Source of the DNA: Turritopsis dohrnii
Lineage: Eukaryota > Cnidaria > Hydrozoa > Anthoathecata > Oceaniidae
DNA: 64,000 nt
Reading direction: 5' to 3'
Assembly: GCA_027922465.2 (NCBI GenBank)
Contig: BQMF02000017.1
Span: 1,674,001 to 1,738,000, forward strand
The translations under genes and the position numbers were made by a program. A model generated the notes under the pieces. It worked only from the letters and a program-made list of their open reading frames with translations, had not been told where the DNA came from and did no database searches. Shown piece by piece: positions 55,583 to 64,000 of the stretch. Position 1 is the stretch's first letter, and each line of letters begins with the position of its first letter.

Positions 55583-56660
55583 TGTGATCTTCACTGTCTT
55601 TTGTCGAATTGTTTTCACGAAGTTTTATCAAATTGTTATTAAATTCGACTATTATGCGGCTGTATAAAGAATTTCGAAGATTGCCGCTGCTTTATTCGAC
55701 TAAATCTGCTGCACTACTCATTATGTCGCAATCTTGCTTAGCTTAATTGCTTTAAAATGATAAAACAAATAATAATGGACTTGATTAAGTAAATCTGAGA
55801 ACGGAAATAAATAAATACAACACTTTAAACATTTTGTTATTTTTACGGAAATATACTCTATTCGTTTTAAATTTTCAGCAATATTTCGAAGAGCTGTTGA
55901 TACCTTCGTTCTCAGGGCTTCGAGTAAAATTAAAATAAAACCTTTTAAAAACAACTGGTTAAAAGCATGGTTGCTGTTCGGTAATGACCTGATATGAGCA
56001 TGCAAGGTGAAAAAAACAAACTACTAAACCATTTACCAGTGACAGAATTCACATCATAAGTTGTTCTTATCATGAACTGTTCTTATTTTATAAGAAAATT
56101 CAGGCTTAATCAATGTTTCAAAAATTAAGGAGGAACAGAGCGTAAGCGCTTACGCTGTTAATTTTTGAAACATTGATTTGAGCCTCAGGTTGTTCTTATT
56201 TTGTTCTTATTTTTTGGCCAAATCTGAGCCTCGTGTTCTTATAAAATTGTTCTTATAAAAAAAAAGAAGCGTGTAATATAATGAATTTCAACTTCACGTT
56301 TCTTTTCTCTCAGTTCCGCCGGCCGGCGCGCCCCACCGAATAATCAGCTCCATGATATGGTGTTCTGCTGCCGCCCTATTTTGGTTCTGTGTTTTACTAA
56401 GCGTTCGTGCAAAATGTGAACCAGGGCAGAATGCGCGTGGAAAAAAACGTGTTCCAAATGAGCATCTGCTGAACATGAGGTGTGGTTAGGTATAATTGTT
56501 TTTCCTGTAAATGCGACGTACAAAGGGACTTAGAAATAAAAGCTATTGAATATATGCAACCTAGATTTGTTTGGGTATATGTTGAAATGTTCAACAGACC
56601 TCTTAACATCACTAGCGTCTTCGTGTTGCCCTCTGTGTCTGTGGTCTTGGATGTCTTCTC
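55583..56660. other. Non-coding; foldback remains
   Basis: An inverted repeat at about 56111-56179 pairs CAATGTTTCAAAAATTAA with its complement around a GC-rich loop. At 56250-56276 GTTCTTAT, A9, GAAGCGTG then TA resembles the right end of the 51185 element type. A GC-rich GCCGGCCGGCGCGCC patch lies at about 56318-56332. No gene is recognised. Confidence 0.45.
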
Positions 56661-57031
56661 AGCAGCTATTATACTATTGCAACCTCCTTTATCACACCTT
56701 ATCTTACACAAATTTTTAACAACTCTTTTACCACAGGTATATTTCCTGATAACCTTAAATTGGCTAAAGTCGTCCCTTCATTTAAAAGTGGTTCCAAATT
56801 AGCTGTAAATAACTAAATTCCTAATTAGGTATAATATTCTTTTTGAAAACCAGTTTGGCTTCCAGAAAGGGAAATCTACCACACAGGCAATTTTGAATCT
56901 AAGTAAAAAGATTATTGATGGGATTGAAGAGAAAAAAGTTCCAATTAATATTTTTCTTGACTTTGCCAAAGCATTTGACACAGTTAACCACTCCATTTTA
57001 CTAGATAAATTACATCATTATGGTATAAGAG

Positions 57032-58243
57032 CAGTTAGGACCACTCGACCAGAATTCGTCGCTAAAATAATCGTGATTTATTATAAAGAATTGCCTCGAT
57101 AATTTTATTTTACTCTCCTATTTGAATACATCCGATTGAATGATGACGGTCTAGCATAGCAACCGCATAGAAACATAGCTCTAGGGAAAATTCGACACGG
57201 TAAATTTTGTTTATTTTTGGGGTGGTGAAACTTTATGCAAAAACAAAACTTTTTACCGTCTCAAAATTTCCCTTTCGGCTTAGTTCTTCAGAAAATGAAG
57301 AAAGAAGAAAACGAACAATTTCTACATCTTCGGAGGAGTACCACTTTTCTAGCGATACATTAGCATCAGTTTCAATAATGGTCGTAAAATTAAATTGCGC
57401 TATTGTGTGGCGTATCGACAAAACGATTATTAAAATCATTAACATAACAATACCAAACATTGCAACAATAAATTTTCGGGAAGCATTCGGAATGAATAAT
57501 TCAAACGAACGAATGGTTATTACATGCTTCACCGGAACATATATTTCGTAATAACACGCTCAGTGTCCTCCTTTTAACGTAAACGTGTTCTAGTAGTGTT
57601 TGGTGGTATATTGCGCAGATATCTAATTTGAATAATTATGAGTCAATCAAAGCCGCAAAGAGCGAAAGCAGAAACACTGAAGTTTAAACTTCACGAGGCA
57701 CCCTTCAGGTTCAACTTTTCCGGAAACGAAAAAAAAAAAACAAATGGCTGCATTCTTGAAATTTTTTTGTGAAAATATGTCGCCAGCATTATAAAGTCGT
57801 GAATCCTAAAAAAGCAAAATGTTGCGTACACAAATTGTCGCGAAAGTGGTGAGAATTTTTGTGCTCCCGATCCTTTGTGCCTTTAGTACGACGATGAACT
57901 TTACGACGAACTTCGTTTGTATCTCGACGAATTCAATTCACATTATTGTCGTCGGGTTTCATAGAAAAAACACGAGTAATTTGTTCTGGACAATTTATTT
58001 ATATCAACGTGAATGTACAAAGTAAAGAGTCCTAAGTTACAAATTAAATCAGATTGATAATTACTTCTTTCATGATTTTACAATACATTTCTCAATCTTG
58101 TATTCTCAAATCAGAAGAAAACGTTGTGAATGCACTTCGTCGTGTGGCTGTCACATAGTTGGAAGGGGGTTCCGGTGCCCCCCCCAGAAATTTGCTGCCC
58201 CCCCTACATTGGAGTGCCCCCCCCTAATTTTGAAATAAGTTTT

Positions 58244-58281
<38 letters not shown>

Positions 58282-59018
58282 ACGTGTTAAATGCCCCCCC
58301 CTGAAAATCACTTTTGTCAGTTGCCCCCCCAGAAAAAGTTACGAAACTCATTTTTCTTAAATAGTGATAATTTTGACCGCTTTGGTGTATCTAACTGATA
58401 TCACACTACACAGATCAACTGACTGGCAAATCTTATTCATTTACATTAGTAAGTAAATGAGGGGAATTCTGAGATTTATTAAGAAATTGAAGCAAAGACA
58501 GACATTCAACAAACGGGATCTGATATGTGGGATGATAAGAAATGTAGTAAAATTGAAACAAATACAACATTATCATCATGATCATGTAAACTAGCACATC
58601 TGAATTTAAAATGTAAACAAAAATCAAGATAAACAAAAAGCAAGAAAATGTTTTTCGTTAGTGAAAAACGTTTTGTTATTTGTTATCAAAAACCCCTGGA
58701 CAGTCACATGTGTAAATATGTTGAATTGTATATAGTTATAATTTCAAAATGAGAATTGTCAATTTCAAAAATGAGAATAGTTGAAATTTCAAATTACAAT
58801 ACTACTGAAAAATTTATTTTTGTGAGGTCTAACCCCATTTGCCCCCCCAGAAATTTCATGCCCCCCCAGAAATTTGAGACTGATAAATGCCCCCCCCGAG
58901 AGGCCTATTTTTTGAAGTTCATTTGCCCCCCCAGCTGGCTGGGGGGGCTACCAACTATGTGTCATAAAGTAGTATGAAACGCTTTTTATCGCAAGTTTTG
59001 GTCGAGTGGTCCTAACTG
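57032..59018. mobile_element. 2.0-kb DNA transposon inside the LINE
   Basis: CAGTTAGGACCACTCGACCA and its complement bound it; AAGAG flanks both sides (57027-57031, 59019-59023). Removal rejoins the RT frame as GIR-GIAFDW. No transposase was recognised. A minus-strand open frame at 57532-57233 has a hydrophobic stretch but no known domain. A further element (58154-58959) is nested inside. Confidence 0.85.
58154..58959. mobile_element. Poly-C-rich element, CATAGTTGG ends
   Basis: CATAGTTGG and CCAACTATG bound 806 bp; TGTCA flanks both sides (58149-58153, 58960-58964). Both halves carry repeated TGCCCCCCCCAGAAATTT-like words on the plus strand. A run of 36 C lies at 58246-58281. The interior 58340-58840 is AT-rich and non-coding. 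Confidence 0.75.
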
Positions 59019-60040
59019 AAGAGGAATTGCATTTGATTGGTTTAAATCATATCTTTCTAACAGACATCAAATAATAAGTCAATGGAAATCAATCCGAGAA
59101 AAGTCTAATAACCTGTGGTGTACCACAAGGGAGCATTCTAGGCCCACTTCTTTTTATTTTATATGTAAATGATATGCATAATTGTTCTGACATATTTCAC
59201 TTTACTCTTTTTGCAGATGACACTAGTCTATTTTATGCTGGTAATAAACATAAAAACATTAGCAACATCCTTAACACTGAACTTGAAAAAGTTTCGAAAT
59301 GGTTAATAGCCAACAAACTAAGTTTAAACGTCAGTAAATCCAACTATATTATCTTTGAACCAAACAAACATAAACATAATCTGAATTTACAACTAAATAT
59401 TAGGAATGAAAAACTAGCGAAGGTGGATCAGGCCAAATACCTGGGTGTTTTAATTGACAAAAAGCTAAATTGGTCTGCTCATATTAACTATATAAATCAA
59501 AAGATGTGCAAATCCTTGGGAATATTGAGCAAACTGCGTCACTATCTAAAGAAAGATTCCCTAAGACAAATTTATTTTGCATTCTTTCAATCCCATATCA
59601 ATTATGCACTTATTAACTGGGGTTTTACTTACAAAACTTATACTGAGGACCTTCAAATTGCCATGAATAAAGCTGTCAGAATCATGACATTTGCAGACAA
59701 AGAAGCTTCAGCATTACCCATTTTTAATGATCTCAATCTTTTCACTTTTGACAGTAATCTTGCATACCACACTGGCAAATTCTTATGGCAAGTCCAACAG
59801 AAATCTCTGTCAGAGAATATAAATAATCTTTTCACCTTGAGTAATAAAGGCACGCGTCAAGGCTATACTATGCCTGCCAAAAGAACTGACACAATGAAAC
59901 AATCATTATTTTATAATGGAGTGGAGAAATGGAACAAAACTATTCAAGGCTTTATGGATGCATGTCCAAATGCACACAACCCTGTTAAATTCCTTAAATC
60001 CTCTCTTGGCAGGACCCAAGGATTCATTGTCAAAAATTAG
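59019..60040 (+). pseudogene. LINE RT C-terminal part
   Basis: Frames broken before 59174 (remnants of SYLSNR and GVPQGSILGPL), then open from 59174: FTLFADDTSLFY with the catalytic Asp pair, KYLGVLIDKKLNW, INWGFTYKT and a C-terminal tail with NGVEKWN. It continues the RT cut at 57031. Inactive because of the frame breaks, the insertion and the upstream deletion. Confidence 0.8.
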
Positions 60041-60587
60041 TGCTCTGTTGTAGGTTAGGTATATGACCTTTATATTATATATTTATTTTCACGTTGTATT
60101 ATATTTATTCATGTATGCTGTATTAGATATGTCTTATTAAAGTGTCACATCATGTTGATACGATTTTAGGAACTGTTGCTACATGGGGGTTGCGTAGAAT
60201 TGTATTGGGAAGCTTTGATTGCATGCCATAGGGATTGGCAATTAGTGATCCGTGCATTCCTGAAAACTTCTTAGTTTAATTACCATTTCCGGACAGGAAC
60301 ATGAAACATGAACTAGCCTAAAATCTAAATGCCAAATCTATCAGAGGCTGTCTGTAGGATAATATAGTTTAGTAAAGTGAACATTATTGCCATGCTTGGA
60401 AATGTAGGGTGCATGCTCGATAGCCTCGTGGGTTTTTCTGCATCCGCAACACATGTACAAAGGCTACGTACAGGGGCAGTTTATTGGGAACTATATAGTA
60501 TTGACACTTTAATAATACATTTATTTAAATTTTAACTATCCTTGTAAACAGCCTAGCCTTTTGGCTAAAGTATCGTGTGTTGAAAGA
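60041..60587 (+). other. LINE 3' untranslated region
   Basis: No coding content; joins the RT ORF end to the TTATC repeat, so it is most likely the 3' UTR of the LINE fragment. Confidence 0.5.
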
Positions 60588-60798
60588 TATTTATCTTATC
60601 TTATCTTATCTTATCTTTATCCAAGTAACAGGGAAAAACTCACACTAATGAAATTATTAGGTCTCCCTAGTTTTCTAGCTCCAGATATCTCTATATATAG
60701 TCTCTTTCTCAAAAACTATCAACAAGTCAAGGAAAAAGAAAATAATGAAAGACTTTTTTCTTGTTTCTTTTGTTTATATATGTGTAGCAGGTACATTT

Positions 60799-62305
60799 GT
60801 GACGGTTTATGGGAAAAGGATAACAAGTGAAAAAGCGATTCTTTAAAAGCGATTTATCGCTGCAAAAAAGCGATTCATTAGAAGCGAAAAAGTGATTCTA
60901 TTGAAGCGAAAAAGTGATTCAAGTGAAGTGAAAAATTGATTCACGTGAAGCGAAAAAGTGATTCACGTGAAGCGAAAAAGCGATTCATGTGAAGCGGAAA
61001 AGTGATTTCGAAATCGATTTGGAAGATATATAATAATAAGAATAAAAAATGATTCGTAAACAAGAACCAAATGGTGAAAAACGGTATTATAAACTGGCGC
61101 AATAATATGAATAGATACAAAAACTAAAAAATGATTTTATTTTTAGACTAAAGGCTGTTTTCCACTTTTGGAAAATTTAATGCGGAAAGAAACGGACGAA
61201 TACTAGAGAAAGGACATGATTGGGTCTTTCGCTAATGTAAACGTAGCTTAATTAATAACCAGAATTTATAACAAAAGAAATATACTTGCATGAGCTGCAA
61301 AATATAATTTTAAAGACAAATGTGCGCCAAGAGAGAAAAAAAATATTTTTCGAAAAGAAAATTAATGTAAACAAAAACTTAAAATCGTTGCTATCGCCAT
61401 AATAAGATTGTTTACATCGTAGATTCCATGTTTCATGTATGTGACCATCCAAGGGATTTTGATGTCAAACGATATAAATAAAAAAAGTAATGGTATTTTC
61501 TTAGAATATGAAAAGTAGGATTCACCTACTCACTACGTTTCGTTCATTCAACGTCTGTGTATGTTTATATTTTTCATATTCCCATGCGCCAGTTTTCGAA
61601 GTGGAAAGATAACCGGGAGTATTATATCTAATTGCTATTTTGCCAAATAAAAATAAAAAGTTCATGAAAAACATTTTTTTCATTGATAAAGATGTCTACA
61701 CTCTCAAAAGATGTTGTTGTTATCGCGACTTCAGCATTATTTTGAAAACTCAATGTGATAGGATGTATAATTACAGGTAGCACGCGTTAGTGTTTAATAC
61801 TGAACTGATTACCTGGTTCTCATTCAGTTAGAGATTAAGGAAACAACAGTTTGTTCTCAAGTTGCTACAAATAGAAACCGTCTGCTATAATTCTTTTGTG
61901 TTTAAGTTGTTTTACCGCTTTTATGTGAAATGGACGTGGTTCACATTCACTTTAAGAAAAAAGACAAAAAATGTTTGTTTTAAAGCTATTGCCAATAGGA
62001 ACTGTCCCTTATGATTCTTTTTTGAGTTGTTCGATCGTTATTTTGGTATATTCCTTGGGGGGAATGTTTATCAGAACTTTAATCAACACTTGAGTGAGTG
62101 ATATAGAATCAAAAAAGCGATTCATTAGAATCGGAAAAGCGATTCATGTGAAGCGGAAAAGTGATTCATGTGAAGCGAAAAAGCGATTCATGTGAAGCGA
62201 AAAAGCGATTCATGTGAAGCAGAAAAGCGATTCTGTGAAGTGGAAAAGCGATTAAGTGCTTCAAATCGCTTTTTCGCTTGTTATCCTTTTCCCATAAACC
62301 GTCAC
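60799..62305. mobile_element. 1.5-kb transposon with 43-bp ends and 22-bp subterminal arrays
   Basis: Inverted ends start GTGACGGTTTATGGGAAAAG and run on through GATAACAAG; ATTT flanks both sides (60795-60798, 62306-62309). Directly inside each end lie tandem, partly diverged copies of a 22-bp unit, GTGAAGCGAAAAAGCGATTC plus AT (60826-61008 and 62110-62280). Between them about 1.1 kb is non-coding. No transposase was found. Confidence 0.9.
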
Positions 62306-62309
62306 ATTT

Positions 62310-62898
62310 ATCTTTTCAATAACACAACAAAATATAACAATTATATATAATGATAATTATATAATTATAATATAATTATAGCTATTGTAGTTCATGGAAA
62401 AGATATCAAATCTGTTTCATTTTGTATGGCAGTGCAATGCACTGGTAGAATCCATCATGTATATATATGTGACGTTCCAGGGGATTTTGATAACAAACGA
62501 TATTAACGTTAATATCGTTATTATCGTTAATATCGTTAATGGAACTACAGAGTAACGTTATTATCGTTAATATCGCTAATATCGTTAATATCGTTAATAT
62601 GGTAAGAGCACAGATTACCCTTACTATCGTCAAAAAGTTTTGTTCAAGACGTTTGTTTATATACATTTCACATACGTGTGTCGTTTTATGAAGTTCTAAA
62701 ATAACCGTGATTTAATTATTATTTCGCCAAATAGCAATCAATTCAAAACAAACTCGCTTGTTCATGACATGATAAACTCTGATTCATTCAATTATGACAC
62801 GCGGACATATATTTTTCTAGAAATAACAAAGCACTTTTTTTTCATTTGTTATTCCTGTACCTTCAGCACAAATTTGAAAAGCCACTTTAAAATACCGT
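62310..62898. repeat. AATATCGTTA satellite patch and flanks
   Basis: About 62500-62605 is a short array of GTTAATATCGTTATTATC-type words. It is preceded by TGTGACGTTCCAGGGGATTT (62468), a word group also near 21284, 61439 and 63554. No gene is seen. Confidence 0.6.
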
Positions 62899-63894
62899 CA
62901 GTGACGTATCCAGCGTTTTTTTGGGCAGACCGGTTAAATCTTGGAGTTCTCTCTCTCCCTTTTCGGCCACCATGGTTGGCGGAAATTTTTAAAACTTGAG
63001 CCTCCAGATGCTCTAAAAATGCATTCATTGCCTGTGCCTGTTGTTAGATTTCTTTATCAAACATTTTCTAAATTACGTAAAATGAATAACGAAACACTCT
63101 TCTCCGAGGATGCTTAAAAAAATCTTCAAATAAAATGTTTCATGATGCAGTAAAAGATGCAGCATGAATCACACAATTCACAGTCGGACGTGACCTTACA
63201 AAAATTTTGTATTTGTTTTAATTTATTCTTCTGCACGTGCCATGCAGCAGGTATAGAATATTAGATTTCCAGATCTATACGTGCTTGCGCTAGTATTGTG
63301 ACTACGTCCAGTGGTTTTTGGTCGGCCCATAACGAAACCTGTTTAAAAAATACGACTTATGTAGAAGAGTGCTGTGTTTCCAGATTCAATTGGTATTGAC
63401 GGAAATGAGAAGATTCTTCTCAGATAGTTCACAAAAATCAAGTAAAAGATAAGCAACGAATACTCACTTTACGAATGAAAACTCCCGTTTCTTTTAAAAT
63501 AACACGATTAAAAAAACTATGCAGGTGCACGTTTTTATACGCGAAGGAAATTTGTGACGTTCCAGAGGAAATCTGGTTCTCATTCACTTTCTGAAAAACA
63601 AGCTAAAATTGTTTCTGCAAAAAGAAACCATGTGCTTGCCTTTTTCAAGAAGGTAACTCACTTGAGATTTAAGTGCACATGTTCGTACTTTCCGATACAT
63701 ACGAACACCAGTTACAGACATTTACATATTTTTTTCTTTCTTTTCAAATGACAGACATAACATGATGAATAATTAATGACCTTTTTCGCACGATATAAAC
63801 AAAAAGAAAAAAGTTAAAAAAACTTTTTTGGGCGCTAGAGTTTGGGCGCCCAAACCAGTATACCGGGCTGCCAAACGGCCTGGATATGTCGCTG
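62899..63894. mobile_element. 996-bp transposon, CAGTGACGTATCCAG ends
   Basis: The left end CAGTGACGTATCCAGCG and right end (complement CAGCGACATATCCAGGCCG) are imperfect inverted repeats; ACCGT flanks both sides (62894-62898, 63895-63899). The interior has no recognisable gene. The 5-bp duplication and CAGTG start match the 8540 element group. Confidence 0.8.
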
Positions 63895-63899
63895 ACCGT

Positions 63900-64000
63900 G
63901 TCATTCGATTTGGTAATGTATTATTTTGAAATGTACATTTGCAGGTAGCGCGCGTTTGTGTATTAAATTGAACTTAATTAGCTGGTTCTTATATTCATTT
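63900..64000. other. Start of a repeat running off the window
   Basis: GCAGGTAGCGCGCGTTTGTG onward resembles 61770-61840 (ACAGGTAGCACGCGTTAGTG, then CTGGTTCTCATTCA), so a related element probably continues past the window end. Confidence 0.5.

Larger units (their letters stand above)
56661..60620 (+). mobile_element. LINE fragment (RT part), interrupted and partly deleted
   Basis: RT remnants: FTTGIFPDNLKLAKVVPSFK (56735 on), a gap where the RPISLLS motif should be, then FGFQKGKSTTQAILNL and FLDFAKAFDTVNHS (to 57031), and the rest from 59019. The 3' end is a TTATC microsatellite (about 60588-60620). The 5' half (endonuclease) is missing, as in a typical 5'-truncated copy. It is a different family from the LINE at 30.5 kb. 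Confidence 0.75.

Noticed and set aside
57233..57532. Minus-strand frame with a possible membrane segment
   Set aside because: Single short frame inside a transposon without homology that I can recognise; kept only as a remark.

Overview
This window is AT-rich eukaryotic DNA from a non-vertebrate animal. Genes are split by GT-AG introns, intergenic DNA is dominated by transposons, and the recognisable proteins are metazoan: a SKICH-type inositol 5-phosphatase, a DZIP3-like HEPN / NB-ARC / TPR protein, and SAMD3-like and ZMYM1-like transposon-associated proteins. A cnidarian, sponge or mollusc would fit; the sequence alone does not settle which. I saw no bacterial, organellar or free-virus genes.

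Layout. (1) About 1-14,975: a Helentron (rolling-circle transposon with an endonuclease). Its protein is cut in two by a 6,712-bp insertion at 3409-10120, flanked by a TA duplication with 12-bp perfect terminal inverted repeats. That insertion carries a decayed multi-exon SAMD3-like gene on the minus strand and at least five smaller inserted elements. (2) 15-20 kb: short transposons, a tRNA-derived SINE (minus strand) and a second Helentron-like 3' end. (3) 20,204-25,780: a complete 13-exon inositol polyphosphate 5-phosphatase gene (INPP5K/SKIP-like, 433 aa predicted). (4) 26-30 kb: copies of a ~115-bp repeat, A-rich DNA and a TA-flanked foldback element. (5) 30.5-35.8 kb: a non-LTR retrotransposon (PHD finger, endonuclease, reverse transcriptase) split by a 1.5-kb hAT element. 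(6) 36.6-47.1 kb, minus strand: an NLR-like gene whose last exon encodes HEPN, NB-ARC and nine near-identical TPRs. Small upstream exons lie beyond a ~6-kb intron filled by a decayed LINE with two nested DNA transposons. (7) 46.4-50.4 kb: a ~700-bp tandem duplication within an array of exon-like blocks. (8) 51-56 kb: nested TA-flanked elements and 259-bp direct repeats. (9) 56.7-60.6 kb: a LINE fragment holding a DNA transposon that itself holds a poly-C element. (10) 60.8-64 kb: further DNA transposons.

Two genes look like host genes: the 5-phosphatase and the HEPN-NB-ARC-TPR gene. Nearly everything else is mobile DNA, and many insertions can be dated relative to each other because target-site duplications and interrupted reading frames fix their order. 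The most unusual items are the Helentron N-terminus (hydrophobic segment, 2A-like motif, tegument-type cysteine peptidase), the TA element carrying a SAMD3-like gene with no visible transposase, and the NLR-like gene with repeated exon-like blocks upstream.
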